64,000 bases of DNA from Geomesophilobacter sediminis (GCF_016458275.1 NZ_JAEMHM010000002.1:328603-392602), one strand, 5' to 3'. Positions 44,522 to 58,129 are shown, counted from the first letter of the stretch. Translations and numbers: made by a program. The notes: generated by a model not told the origin, from the sequence alone.

Positions 44522-45855
44522 CGCATAACCTCCTGCAGAAATACTCCCGCCGCAAAATAGACTTCCGCGTTCGCCGCTGCGTAACCGTTTTCGGCCTCGA
44601 CCAGGGAGGCGCGGGACCGGTTCAGCGCCGCTTCGGAGTCCATCAGTTCAACCATCTGGGAAAGCCCGTTTTCAAAGCGTTTGGCGATCAGCCGCATGCT
44701 CTCTTCCGCAGCCGCGACCGCTTTGCGTGCCGATTCCAAGCGCTGCGCGCTTTCCTGGCGGCGTAAAAGGCTCTCGCTCACCTGCAGCGACACCTCCCGG
44801 CGCGCGTCTTCCAGTCGGGCCGCCGCGGCGCTGCGGGCGTTGCTGGCCCGCTGTTTGTCGTGCGATCTGCGGTTTCCCTCGAAGATCTCCCAGCGCAGGT
44901 TCACCCCGATGCTCCAGGAGTCGTGGTCCCAGCCGAGAGGCACGTCGCGGTCGTTGATCTGGTAGGAGGCGCCGGCGTAGACGGTCGGAAAGTAGGCATC
45001 CCGGGCCTGGCGCAGGGAGAGGTCACCTTTTTCCACCTGTTTTTCCCCACCCTTGAGGTCCTGCCGCCGTGCCAGGGCCAGGTTCACCAGGTCCGGCTCG
45101 GTGAGCGGAGAAGGGGCGAGGGTAGGGGGCTCGACGATATCCAGGGCGGAGCCGGTCGGCCCTCCCACCACGAGGTTCAGTCTCAGGCGCGCCACCTGGA
45201 GATCGTTTTTAGCCGCGATCTGGCGCTGTTCCGCCTCGGCGAGTTCGGTCTCGGCCCGCAGCCGGTCCGATTTCAGCCCGACCCCGTCCTTTTGCCGAAC
45301 CTCGGAGAGCCGGAGGTGTTCCCGTGCGTCGGCAACGGCCTGCTCGGCGATCTGGTGCATGGCGCGGGCCCGGCGCACCTCGAGGTAGGCCTGGTAGACG
45401 CGGAAGGCAATCTGCTCCCGGCCCATTTCCACCGAGGCGGTGGCCGCTTCGGCGTCCTTGGCGGCAAGCGCCACCGAGGTGCCGATGCTGCGGTCCCACA
45501 GCGGCTGGTCCAGGGTGACGGCGGTGTGGAAATCGCCGCGCGCCGAGGGATTGTTCAGGGTGGCGGGATTGAAGTCTCCGGCGCCGATCCGCCCCTCGTC
45601 CAGTTTCATCATGAAGACCCGGCTGGGGGAGTTGGTAAGGGCGGCGCCGGTTTCCAGGTTGAGGTGCGGCAGGTACCGGCCGCGTCCGGCGGCGACGGTC
45701 TGCTGGGCGGCCTGCTCGTCGAAGCGCGCGGCTTTGAGGGTGTTGTTGTCGGTCAAGGCGCGTTTGACCGCTTCGCGGACCGTCACAGTCTCGCCTGCGG
45801 CCAGTACGGTGCAGGGAAATAGCGCTGCGGCAAGGATCAGGACCAGCTTCTTCAC
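44518..45855 (-). CDS. TolC-family outer membrane efflux protein
   Basis: This 445-residue protein has a signal peptide (LVLILAAALFPCTVLA) and the two-repeat TolC layout (VREAVKRALTDNNTLKAAR; later LNLALARRQDLKGGE type and GASYQINDRDVPLGWD) with long helices. It forms the outer membrane channel of the pump encoded downstream. It is the first gene of the minus-strand operon. The ATG follows GAGGAGAAC, and the stop overlaps the adaptor start by four bases. A strong sigma-70 promoter lies 146 bases upstream. Confidence 0.87.
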   Translation of the reverse strand: MKKLVLILAAALFPCTVLAAGETVTVREAVKRALTDNNTLKAARFDEQAAQQTVAAGRGRYLPHLNLETGAALTNSPSRVFMMKLDEGRIGAGDFNPATLNNPSARGDFHTAVTLDQPLWDRSIGTSVALAAKDAEAATASVEMGREQIAFRVYQAYLEVRRARAMHQIAEQAVADAREHLRLSEVRQKDGVGLKSDRLRAETELAEAEQRQIAAKNDLQVARLRLNLVVGGPTGSALDIVEPPTLAPSPLTEPDLVNLALARRQDLKGGEKQVEKGDLSLRQARDAYFPTVYAGASYQINDRDVPLGWDHDSWSIGVNLRWEIFEGNRRSHDKQRASNARSAAAARLEDARREVSLQVSESLLRRQESAQRLESARKAVAAAEESMRLIAKRFENGLSQMVELMDSEAALNRSRASLVEAENGYAAANAEVYFAAGVFLQEVMR

Positions 45856-46000
45856 GTCGGTTCTCCTCGTGTGGTTTCTTATCCGGAAACCGCCTGTGGC
45901 GGTGGGCCTGCTGTTTTTCCCTCCGCTGCGGGAGGGAGGGGTTTGCGGTTGCCTCGGCTGGTCGGCTCGGGTGGAAGTTTGAAATTATAATCTGGGAAGG

Positions 46001-46029
46001 TATATATATTGAAAAGAGAATATTGTCAA
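46001..46029 (-). promoter_or_regulatory. sigma-70 promoter of the TolC-RND-rhodanese operon
   Basis: On the minus strand TTGACA, 17 bases, TATATA, close to consensus. The AT-rich flanks could hold an ArsR-type operator. Confidence 0.72.
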
Positions 46030-46198
46030 TCTGCTATTTTTGGTTTTCTTCCAAGGACCTGAAATTACATGGCATTCGCCGGTTTGTCCCGAATCTCGCC
46101 GCTGGGCGGAAAAAGGGACCTCCGATTTTACCCGGAGGTTGATTTTCATGAGAGGATCTCCCTTGCCTTACTCTTGCAAATGGAATAACATCCCGGGC

Positions 46199-46525
46199 AT
46201 GGCAAAAATCCGGACTCAATACTACGGTCTGGCGCTGCTCGTGTCCCTGTTGCTCGCCCTCTCTATTTTTTCGGCTGGCATGCGCGTCCCGGACTTGGGT
46301 CGTCCCTACCGTCCCAAGCCCCTGCAGCGGGCCGTTCTCGAAAAAGAAGAGACGGTTCGGGAATCAGGCGTGAGGGGGGTGGTGGTGCCGGTCGCCGTTC
46401 TCCCCGTGGCACCCGGATTGGATCCCCGGCAACTCATCTCCCTCGTGGTTGTCGTGCTGGTGTTCTCCTCCCCCACGTTCCTCGTCCGTCCTCCCCGGAC
46501 TTCGCGGGCACCTCCTTGTTGTTGA
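46199..46525 (+). CDS. possible small membrane or exported protein
   Basis: A frame of 108 codons starting ATGGCAAAA codes for a hydrophobic segment (YYGLALLVSLLLALSIFSAGM) followed by a proline- and arginine-containing linker and a second hydrophobic stretch. There is no clear ribosome site, and antisense frames overlap it. I recognise no family. The rest of the 45856-46583 gap holds only the operon promoter and two GC-rich hairpins. Confidence 0.3.
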   Translation: MAKIRTQYYGLALLVSLLLALSIFSAGMRVPDLGRPYRPKPLQRAVLEKEETVRESGVRGVVVPVAVLPVAPGLDPRQLISLVVVVLVFSSPTFLVRPPRTSRAPPCC

Positions 46526-46583
46526 TGCTGCCGGCTTTCTAACATCAACTAGGCTTTTCAACTCATCACAAGGAGATGCTTGA

Positions 46584-47198
46584 ATGAAGATCAATAACCG
46601 TCGTATCGTACCCGCTGTACTGCTCGGAATGCTTGCTTTTACCGGTTGCGCGAAGCAGGGGTTGGTGAAAAACGATCAGCCGATCGCGCCGGCCGCCGTT
46701 GTCACCCCGGATGCCAAGAGCGCCAAGGCGGACGCGGCCAACGCCCAAAATCGTGCCGCCATTACCCCAGAGAACATCGTCGTCTCCCAGCCGGCGGTGG
46801 TGCCGGTTGCCGGTGAAGGGCAGAAAGGGGCCAACGGCGACGCGGTCGGCGCGGCCAACCTGCAGCATGGCCTGAGCAGCATCTATTTCGGGTTCGACTC
46901 CGCGAGCCTCGATCAACAGGCACGCCAGAAGCTGACCGAAGACCTCGAGGTCCTGAAGCACAACTCGCAGAAGAAGGTCCGGATCGAGGGGTACTGCGAC
47001 GAGCGCGGCTCCGATGAGTACAATCTGGCCCTTGGTGAACGTAGGGCTCAGGCTGCGGCCAAATACCTGGCCGCCCTCGGGGTGTCGTCCAAGCAGCTGA
47101 CCACGATCAGCTACGGCAACGAAAAGCCGGCGGATCCGGGGCACGACGAAGCGGCGTGGTCCAAAAACCGCCGCGACGAGTTCGTGCTGGTTCCGTAA
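46584..47198 (+). CDS. pal: OmpA/Pal-family lipoprotein
   Basis: This 204-residue outer-membrane lipoprotein has the lipobox MLAFTGC and a C-terminal OmpA domain. The domain includes SIYFGFDSASLDQQAR, VRIEGYCDERGSDEYNLALGERRA with the peptidoglycan-binding Asp/Arg region, and SYGNEKPADPGHDEAAWSKNRR. It should link the outer membrane to peptidoglycan in a Tol-Pal-like manner. The linker is rich in Ala and Gln. The ATG follows AAGGAG. It is followed by its own terminator, and no tol genes are adjacent. Confidence 0.86.
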   Translation: MKINNRRIVPAVLLGMLAFTGCAKQGLVKNDQPIAPAAVVTPDAKSAKADAANAQNRAAITPENIVVSQPAVVPVAGEGQKGANGDAVGAANLQHGLSSIYFGFDSASLDQQARQKLTEDLEVLKHNSQKKVRIEGYCDERGSDEYNLALGERRAQAAAKYLAALGVSSKQLTTISYGNEKPADPGHDEAAWSKNRRDEFVLVP

Positions 47199-47299
47199 GC
47201 GTCGTAGGTCGCGTTGCGGGACGAAACGCGACGCTTCCGCCCTGTGCCAATCGTTGTGTTTCGATGAACCCGTTCAACGCAATCCTCTGAGTAAACGAC

Positions 47300-47339
47300 A
47301 AAAAAAGGTGAGGCCCGATTCAGGCCTCACCTTTTTTAT
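47300..47339 (+). terminator. rho-independent terminator after pal
   Basis: AAAAAAGGTGAGGCC and GGCCTCACCTTTTTT pair around a short loop and end with ATT. The rest of the gap to 47602 shows nothing further except the upstream region of a small peptide. Confidence 0.9.
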
Positions 47340-47602
47340 TCACTGCCGGCAAGCGTTGACACCGATAGTTGGTATGGATGCAAACGGTGACTTTGACATA
47401 AATTTGCGGGTTCTTTCGGGCTGCTGCTTGCAACACAATTTCGCAACGGTATATTCCTTAAGTCTCTTTCACCGCAGGTACCTCATTGTCCGCACGATGA
47501 TCTTTGCTGGCCTGTGACAGACAGTCGGTCTGCTCTGATTCAGTTTCTTGACTTGAATGGAGATCGCTTCTTTTACTGACTTCACTGCATAGGAGGGGGT
47601 AG

Positions 47603-47677
47603 ATGGTAATTTTCGTTATCGTTCTTGCCTGTCTCTGGGGCCTCATCGCCATCATCGCCTTGATCAAACGGCACTGA
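47603..47677 (+). CDS. 24-residue membrane peptide
   Basis: ATG followed by 23 codons (start MVIFVIVLACLWGLIAIIAL) and TGA. The strong ribosome site AGGAGGGGG lies three bases before the ATG. The peptide is one membrane helix with a basic end IKRH. A TTGACT box lies about 55 bases upstream. It resembles small membrane peptides of respiratory complexes only in general character, and I assign no function. Confidence 0.5.
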   Translation: MVIFVIVLACLWGLIAIIALIKRH

Positions 47678-47731
47678 AAGCTACTCACCCGTCCTGCCTC
47701 ACCTCCCGCTCAACATATCTATTTCGTCCAA

Positions 47732-50674
<2,943 letters not shown>

Positions 50675-50740
50675 GGATTGATCTCCTGAACGGACCGGGG
50701 ATAACGGTCCGCAGTTACCTTGGCAAAGGGGAGGGGAGGT

Positions 50741-51067
50741 TTACTTGATCAGCTTGAAAATGGTCGTGATGACCTCATCCACGACCTGGTCCCCGCCCGA
50801 TTTCAACTGCTCGGTGACGCAGGATTTCATGTGCTTTTCCAGGAGCAGTTTCGCCACCCCATGCAAGGCGGACTCGACCGAGGCGACCTGGTGAAGGATG
50901 TCGTCGCAGTAAACCTGGCGCTCGATCATCCCCTTGATGCCGCGCACCTGACCTTCGATCCGGTTCATCCGGTTCACGAGGTCACGAACCGTCTTCTCGT
51001 CATGGTTGCTTTTGCGGACCCCTTCGGATTTGCTGCCGCAGGTGGGACACGAATCGTCTTTGCTCAT
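50741..51067 (-). CDS. csoR: CsoR family copper-sensing repressor
   Basis: This 108-residue all-helical repressor has LVNRMNRIEGQVRGIKGMIE and the Cu(I) triad Cys-His-Cys: Cys in QVYCDDIL, then His and Cys in EKHMKSCV. When copper binds it releases DNA. An extra N-terminal CPTCGSKSEG adds two more cysteines not common in CsoR. The ATG follows AAAGGAG. It lies 66 bases upstream of copA on the minus strand and they probably form an operon. The GC-run palindrome at 51097-51117 is a candidate operator. Confidence 0.9.
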   Translation of the reverse strand: MSKDDSCPTCGSKSEGVRKSNHDEKTVRDLVNRMNRIEGQVRGIKGMIERQVYCDDILHQVASVESALHGVAKLLLEKHMKSCVTEQLKSGGDQVVDEVITTIFKLIK

Positions 51068-51096
51068 CGGACGCTCCTTTGCTTTATAGTCTGATT

Positions 51097-51117
51097 ATAC
51101 CCTACCCCCCTATCCTA
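51097..51117 (-). promoter_or_regulatory. candidate CsoR operator and promoter region
   Basis: ATACCCTACCCCCCTATCC resembles the left half of CsoR operators such as ATACCCTACGGGGGTAT. The minus strand has a TATAAT -10 element adjacent (51094-51099). A TTGACA further upstream is too far (23 bases) for a normal spacer. Confidence 0.5.
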
Positions 51118-51360
51118 AATTCTGTCAAGTTCGATCTTCATGGAGTTGGCGAGGTGGTTTTGGTAGATCCGGTATCTCACGGTAGGATGGGGGGGCGCCA
51201 GTCTCTTCCCGGGACCCCACCCGTCATAGGGGGGAGAAAAGGCAGGGTGGACGGAAGGGAAGGAAGATTATATTTACTTAATTTTTTAACGTTAGTATGA
51301 TCTAACTGTGGTTTGGCCTTAGGGCTCATTCTTGCAGCGTAGAAAGGAAAGGAGAAGGTT

Positions 51361-51675
51361 ATGGGAAGATTGCTTCGAATCGCAGCGGTGATTCTCAACC
51401 TCGGGTTGGTGGCCGCCATCAGCGGCTGCGCCCACACCACGAAGAGCGAAACCGCCGGTCAGTACGTCGATGATTCAGTGATCACCAGCAAGGTAAAAGG
51501 GGAGATATTCCGGGAACCTGGACTTAAATCCCTCCAAATCAACGTGAAGACCTACCAAGGCGTGGTGCAGTTGAGCGGTTTCGTTGACTCGACAGATTCG
51601 GCCCGCAAAGCCGGGGACATCGCCCGCTCGGTCCAAGGGGTACGGGAAGTTCGCAACGACCTGGTGGTGAAGTAA
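51361..51675 (+). CDS. BON-domain lipoprotein
   Basis: This 104-residue protein has a lipoprotein signal (LNLGLVAAISGC) and one BON domain (VDDSVITSKVKGEIFREPGLKS, GVVQLSGFVDSTDSARKAGD). BON domains are thought to bind phospholipid and help maintain the envelope. The ATG follows AAAGGAG. It is the first of a plus-strand group of small envelope proteins. It lies 293 bases from csoR, a gap that holds the divergent regulatory region. Confidence 0.86.
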   Translation: MGRLLRIAAVILNLGLVAAISGCAHTTKSETAGQYVDDSVITSKVKGEIFREPGLKSLQINVKTYQGVVQLSGFVDSTDSARKAGDIARSVQGVREVRNDLVVK

Positions 51676-51788
51676 AGCCCTCGGGCGAATTGGTGAAAAT
51701 GGGTCCTGGAAGCCGGTCTTCTAGGACCCGTTTTTCTAGGCAATGATGGTCGGAGAGGGATTTGGGACTGTCAGAGGGGGAGGTCGAC

Positions 51789-52076
51789 ATGGAAAACGTT
51801 GCCGATTACGTGGCGCATCTTTCGGCCCAGCTCTACGAGTGGGACCAGCGGCTGGCGCGGCTTCGAGAACGGGCCGAACTGGTTCCGGCTCAGGCACGGC
51901 TTAATTTCTTCAGCGACATCGAGCTTTTGGAGCTGCGCCGGAAAGTGGCGGGGCAACTAATCCGGGAGATCGATGCAGCCGGTGGCGAGGCGGCCGAGGA
52001 CGAGCGCCGTGCGTTGGAGCGGATCTGGGCCGACCTGCGGGGCTCGTTGCAGAACCTGGACGTCAAAATCGGATGA
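51789..52076 (+). CDS. coiled-coil protein of unknown function
   Basis: This 95-residue protein is highly charged and predicted entirely helical, with heptads in LYEWDQRLARLRERAELVP and DIELLELRRKVAGQLIREID. It has no signal peptide. The ATG follows GGAGGTCGAC. It overlaps no neighbour and stands 113 bases after the BON gene. No family is recognised with confidence. The position before two small membrane proteins suggests a common stress-related unit. Confidence 0.65.
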   Translation: MENVADYVAHLSAQLYEWDQRLARLRERAELVPAQARLNFFSDIELLELRRKVAGQLIREIDAAGGEAAEDERRALERIWADLRGSLQNLDVKIG

Positions 52077-52092
52077 GGAGGTGGCCTCATAT

Positions 52093-52281
52093 ATGCCGTT
52101 GCTGCATGTAGTGCTGATACTAATCGTCGTGGGAGTCCTGCTGGGGCTGGTTAACCGCCTGATCCCGATGGAAGGATCGATCAAGTCGATCCTAAACGCC
52201 GTGGTGGTGATCGCGGTGGTGGTGTGGCTGCTGAGGATATTCGGACTTCTGGACGAGCTTCGGAGATTCCACCTCAGGTAG
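52093..52281 (+). CDS. small membrane protein (Thivi_2564-like)
   Basis: This 62-residue protein reads MPLLHVVLILIVVGVLLGL with NRLIPMEGSIKSILNAVVV in the middle and RIFGLLDELRRF at the end. It has two membrane helices joined by the conserved NRLIPMEGSIK loop. That loop resembles the Thivi_2564 family of uncharacterised membrane proteins. GGAGG lies upstream within the previous gene's stop. It overlaps nothing and is likely co-transcribed with the genes around it. Confidence 0.72.
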   Translation: MPLLHVVLILIVVGVLLGLVNRLIPMEGSIKSILNAVVVIAVVVWLLRIFGLLDELRRFHLR

Positions 52282-52297
52282 CAAAGGAGACACGAAA

Positions 52298-52447
52298 ATG
52301 ATCTGGACCATAGTCGTTTTACTTTTCATCCTGTGGCTGGTTGGGCTGGTTACCAGTTACACACTGGGCGGATTCATTCACATATTGCTGGTTCTCGCCG
52401 TCATCATTGCGGTGGTGAACCTGTTGTCGGGACGCAGGGCATTGTAG
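52298..52447 (+). CDS. lmo0937-like small membrane protein
   Basis: A 49-residue protein starts MIWTIVVLLFILWLVGLV, then TSYTLGGFIHILLVLAVIIA and ends NLLSGRRAL. Two hydrophobic segments are joined by a GGFIHILL loop, as in the lmo0937 family of stress-related small membrane proteins. AAGGAG precedes the ATG at seven bases. A terminator follows at 52510. Confidence 0.75.
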   Translation: MIWTIVVLLFILWLVGLVTSYTLGGFIHILLVLAVIIAVVNLLSGRRAL

Positions 52448-52509
52448 CTCTCCGACCGAGTTTTCCACCAGGGGAGGGGGCCATCCCTCGCCCCTGAATA
52501 ACTGATCGA

Positions 52510-52548
52510 AACTAAGCCCCCTCCGGAAAGAAGGGGGCTTAGTTTTTT
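52510..52548 (+). terminator. rho-independent terminator
   Basis: AACTAAGCCCCCT and AGGGGGCTTAGTT pair and are followed by TTTTTG, ending the small envelope-protein group. Confidence 0.9.
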
Positions 52549-52604
52549 GTGTATTCAGCGTTTGGGGAAAGGGCCGGCGGCTTGGGAACCTCCCCTTGGA
52601 GGTG

Positions 52605-53195
52605 TTACTTCTTGAGGAGCTCGATTTCCAGGGCGATGGTGACTTCCTCGCCGACAGCTACCCCGCCGGTTTCCAGGGCGGCATTCCAGGTCAGGCCGTA
52701 GTCCTTGCGGTTGATCTTGGTAGTGGCGGAAGCGCCCCGCTTGATGTTACCCCACGGATCCTTGAAGGCCTTGGTCGGGCCTTCCACGTCGAGGACCGCT
52801 TCGCGGGTTACGCCATGGATGGTCAGGAAGCCGTAGACCTTGAGGTGGTTGGCGCCGGCTTTTTTCACTTTTTTGGAGACGAAGGTAATGGTCGGGTACT
52901 TCGCGACGTCGAAGAATTCGGCGCTCTTGAGGTGCTCGTCACGCTTGGTGACCCCGGTGGTGATGGAGGCGGTGTCGATGGTGACGTTCACCTTGGACTT
53001 TGCCAGGTCCTGGTCGTCGATTTCCACGTTGCCGGAGTACTTGGCGAATTCACCCTTTACGTTGGAAACCATCATGTGGCGTACTTTGAAGCCGACGTTG
53101 GAGTGGTCGGTGTCGATGGCCCAGGTGCCGGCAGAGGCGAAGGTGGGCAGGGCGAGGGTGATGATGGCGGCGAGGGATTTAACTAAGGTTTTCAT
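52605..53195 (-). CDS. YceI family periplasmic protein
   Basis: This 196-residue protein has a signal peptide (AAIITLALPTFASA) and a lipocalin-like YceI domain: GTWAIDTDHSNVGFKVRHMM, KVNVTIDTASITTGV and FVSKKVKK. The ending EVTIALEIELLKK is typical. The family binds polyisoprenoids or other lipids in the periplasm. The ATG follows AAGGAGAG. It lies downstream of a MarR regulator on the same strand and has its own dyad operator. Confidence 0.88.
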   Translation of the reverse strand: MKTLVKSLAAIITLALPTFASAGTWAIDTDHSNVGFKVRHMMVSNVKGEFAKYSGNVEIDDQDLAKSKVNVTIDTASITTGVTKRDEHLKSAEFFDVAKYPTITFVSKKVKKAGANHLKVYGFLTIHGVTREAVLDVEGPTKAFKDPWGNIKRGASATTKINRKDYGLTWNAALETGGVAVGEEVTIALEIELLKK

Positions 53196-53245
53196 GGTCT
53201 CTCTCCTTGTAGGAATGATTTGTCTGTCGTTGATTTGAAGTGCGA

Positions 53246-53263
53246 TAGTTGAATGTTTAACTA
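53246..53263 (-). promoter_or_regulatory. candidate MarR operator before yceI
   Basis: TAGTTGAATGTTTAACTA is the same dyad as the one before marR, with three internal differences. It lies 51 bases before the yceI start. Confidence 0.55.
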
Positions 53264-53287
53264 GTAGGTCAAAAAAACTGGCTTCTG

Positions 53288-53746
53288 CTACACCCCCTTT
53301 TTCTGCTGCAAACCGAGCTTGCGGCAAAGCCGCCCGAGTTCTTCCTGCTCCGCTTCGGTAAGTACCGACATCTGTTCCGTGATCGCTGCGGCGTGGTTGG
53401 GAAACACCTCGCTGATGAGTGCCTGTCCCGCTTCGGTCAGGTGGATCGTGAAGTAGCGGCGATCCTGAGGATCGCGCTCCCGGCGCACCAGCCCCCGCTT
53501 TTCGAGGTTGTCGATGACCATCGTGATGTTGCCGGTGCTTTTGCGGATCTTCTGGGCGATATCCCTTTGGCACAAGGGGCCCAGGTAGTAGATCGACTCG
53601 AGCACGTCGAACTGGCTGATGGTCAGCTCCGCCTTCGGAAGGTGCGCGGTGACCCGGGTGGTGACCGAGTCGGAGGCCCGCATCAGCTTGATGTAGGTAT
53701 CCAGCGCCCGGCGCGTCTTTTCGTCTCCCTGATAACTGCTTCCCAT
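53288..53746 (-). CDS. MarR family transcriptional regulator
   Basis: This 152-residue winged-helix repressor has TISQFDVLESIYYLGP, the recognition helix STGNITMVIDNLEKRGLV, the wing RERDPQDRRYFTIHLTEAG and the closing HAAAITEQMSVLTEAEQEELG. The ATG at 53746 follows GAGGGTG. A longer frame upstream overlaps a palindrome and is not preferred. It probably represses both itself and yceI through the shared dyad. The inducer is unknown. Confidence 0.85.
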   Translation of the reverse strand: MGSSYQGDEKTRRALDTYIKLMRASDSVTTRVTAHLPKAELTISQFDVLESIYYLGPLCQRDIAQKIRKSTGNITMVIDNLEKRGLVRRERDPQDRRYFTIHLTEAGQALISEVFPNHAAAITEQMSVLTEAEQEELGRLCRKLGLQQKKGV

Positions 53747-53762
53747 GTTGTTCACCCTCAAA

Positions 53763-53780
53763 TAGTTTAAAGTTAAACTA
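53763..53780 (-). promoter_or_regulatory. candidate MarR operator (autoregulatory)
   Basis: TAGTTTAAAGTTAAACTA is a perfect dyad with arms TAGTTTAA/TTAAACTA. It lies 17 bases upstream of the marR start. Confidence 0.62.
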
Positions 53781-53864
53781 TCAAGAGCGAATGGATCTGT
53801 CAACGAAAAAAAATAGGGGAACTTGGGGGGCGTCGAAGATGCGTTGGGGGCGGCGGATAAAGGG

Positions 53865-53949
53865 CTGTGGGGGCGCCATTCCTGGCGCGAACCGCCGCAG
53901 GCGGTGACCGTGATGGCGACTGATCGTGGCTGGAAAGGCGCTCCCACAG
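53865..53949. repeat. REP-like inverted pair
   Basis: CTGTGGGGGCGCCATTCCTGG is followed by CCGCCGCAGGCGG and then TGGAAAGGCGCTCCCACAG. The two arms are of different subtypes (CATTCCTGG and CTTTCCAGC). It lies in the gap between marR and the hemerythrin gene. Confidence 0.8.
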
Positions 53950-54068
53950 GGAGGTACCTTGCCCGGTTCGGGCGTTCCGGCTGCGACATTGGGGAATGCG
54001 GATCAGCGAAACGAAGCGGCTTAAAGGAGGGGGGCGTCGCGCCGGTCTTCGGCGCGACCGGGCCGAAC

Positions 54069-54476
54069 TTATCCTTGCTGTTGCTTCAGGTAGGCGGCGA
54101 ACTCCATGTCCATCTTCCCGATGTGCTGGAGCAGCCACGTGGTAAGGGTCTTGTTGGTCATGATCACCAGGGAAAGGGTCGCGCCCTCGTCCCGGAAGGA
54201 GCGTTCCAGCTTTTCGACGTCCTTGATGAACGCTACGTGCAGCTGTTTGTGTTCCGGATAAAGCGGGTAATGGCTGCGAAACTGCAGCTTTTCCTCCGCC
54301 GTGAAATGCTCCACGACGTACTCGCGGAGAAAGCCCAGCAGCTGAAGCACTTCTTCCTTGCCGCGTCCATCGCTGCAAGCGGTGAACAGGCGGTCGAACC
54401 GCGCAAACAGCTCCTTGTGCTGATTGTCGATCTCCTCAACGCCGGTTGCCAGACTTTCGTCCCACGAGATTCTCAT
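54069..54476 (-). CDS. bacteriohemerythrin
   Basis: This 135-residue protein is a non-haem diiron oxygen-binding protein. It has ISWDESLATGVEEIDNQHKEL, EHFTAEEKLQFRSHYPLYPEHKQLH and the C-terminal HIGKMDMEFA, which give the His/Glu/Asp ligand set. In anaerobes such proteins deliver or scavenge oxygen or serve as redox sensors. The best start is the ATG at 54476 after GAGGA; an upstream TTG is less likely. It lies alone before glgP on the opposite strand. Confidence 0.88.
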   Translation of the reverse strand: MRISWDESLATGVEEIDNQHKELFARFDRLFTACSDGRGKEEVLQLLGFLREYVVEHFTAEEKLQFRSHYPLYPEHKQLHVAFIKDVEKLERSFRDEGATLSLVIMTNKTLTTWLLQHIGKMDMEFAAYLKQQQG

Positions 54477-54840
54477 TGCCAATCCTCATCCTTCCCTTGA
54501 TGTGATGAGCGGAGCCGGATTTCCCCTCGATTAAGTTTTTCCCGTCGTCCGGCGTTGCGGGTCAGGGGGGAAAATTACCATTTCTGGATTCATTGTGCAA
54601 CTGCTGCAAATGGGTCCTAAAAAAATATATTGCAATTTCAAGCGGTTCTCTGCCACGATCACGCGGATACCTTTTATTGCCGCCAGGATGTGTAACAATA
54701 CCTGGCGACCAAGTTCGCTGTACCAGTTAGGCTTGGCTAATCAAATAATTCTTCACTGATTGCTTTTGGAGTCGATGAGATCCTGTAGTGTCTCCGGACG
54801 CACCCAGTCCTGCGACTCGCAATGCCAGAAAGGAGTCATG
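54477..54840. other. intergenic region between hemerythrin and glgP, no gene seen
   Basis: The 364 bases contain AT-rich stretches around 54600-54640 suitable for promoters of the divergent genes. The frame open from 54760 lacks a ribosome site. No repeat or structured RNA is recognised. Confidence 0.5.
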
Positions 54841-57345
<2,505 letters not shown>

Positions 57346-57377
57346 GGCTTCGATCTTCGGATGCAAAAGCAGGCGCG

Positions 57378-57394
57378 CCAGACTTAGGATCTGG
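57378..57394 (+). other. 17-base copy of a tRNA-Leu anticodon arm
   Basis: CCAGACTTAGGATCTGG is identical to the anticodon stem-loop of the tRNA-Leu at 61341. It lies 33 bases after glgP, with no other tRNA part nearby. It could act as a hairpin or be a remnant. Confidence 0.4.
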
Positions 57395-57429
57395 CGAGTT
57401 CGCCCAAAGGATTGGACGGCCGGTGCCGG

Positions 57430-57456
57430 TCGGAGCGGCATTCCTGCCGCGATTAT
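57430..57456. repeat. single REP-like unit
   Basis: TCGGAGCGGCATTCCTGCCG with flanking CGATTA. A degraded partner of the opposite orientation follows within 40 bases. Confidence 0.6.
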
Positions 57457-57634
57457 CCGTCGCAGCTTGGTGTGGAATGCCCCTCCGGCAAGTTGGGGCT
57501 GTTCTCATTAATCTCTCAAGTTCTCGAAATTGTATGCCGATACATACCGTAGTTAGCGAGCCGGCGGCAGATTCCTGCCGAACCGAGTCGCGAGATGTTC
57601 GCACTCAAGGAAACAGTGAAGGCGGGAGGGAAAT

Positions 57635-58129
57635 ATGTCCAAAGCGATTGTTGCGTATAAAGGTGACGGCCAGCACGAGTTGATCCAACTGGTCAGTTTC
57701 AACCTGGGGGCGGAAGAGTACGCCGTCGAGGTGTTGAAAGTCCGGGAGATCATCCGGATGACGGCGATCACCCATGTCCCGAACACCTCGCACGGGGTCG
57801 AGGGGATCATCAACCTGCGCGGGAAGGTGATTCCGATCATCTCGCTGCGGAGCCGGTTCGGGATGATGCCCGCCGACTACGACCACCACACCCGGATCAT
57901 GGTGATGGACATCGACGGCAAGCTGATGGGGTTCGTCGTGGACGGGGTATCGGAGGTGATCCGGATCTCCAGTGCCGAGATCCAGCCGCCGCCCGACATG
58001 GTGGGAGGCGCCGACCAGGACTTCATCAGCGGCGTCATCCAGCACGGCGACCATCTCCTGTTATTGCTGCAACTGGACAAGATGTTCGCCGGAGACGACA
58101 GCTTCAACTTCGACGAGCTGTCCATGTAG
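57635..58129 (+). CDS. cheW: CheW-like chemotaxis coupling protein
   Basis: This 164-residue protein couples receptors to the CheA kinase. It has the CheW fold with LVSFNLGAEEYAVEVLKVREII, HGVEGIINLRGKVIPIISLRSRFG and GFVVDGVSEVIRI. The ATG follows GGGAGGGAAAT. No other chemotaxis gene is in the window. The orphan location suggests service to a distant receptor cluster or to a type IV pilus-type pathway. Confidence 0.88.
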   Translation: MSKAIVAYKGDGQHELIQLVSFNLGAEEYAVEVLKVREIIRMTAITHVPNTSHGVEGIINLRGKVIPIISLRSRFGMMPADYDHHTRIMVMDIDGKLMGFVVDGVSEVIRISSAEIQPPPDMVGGADQDFISGVIQHGDHLLLLLQLDKMFAGDDSFNFDELSM

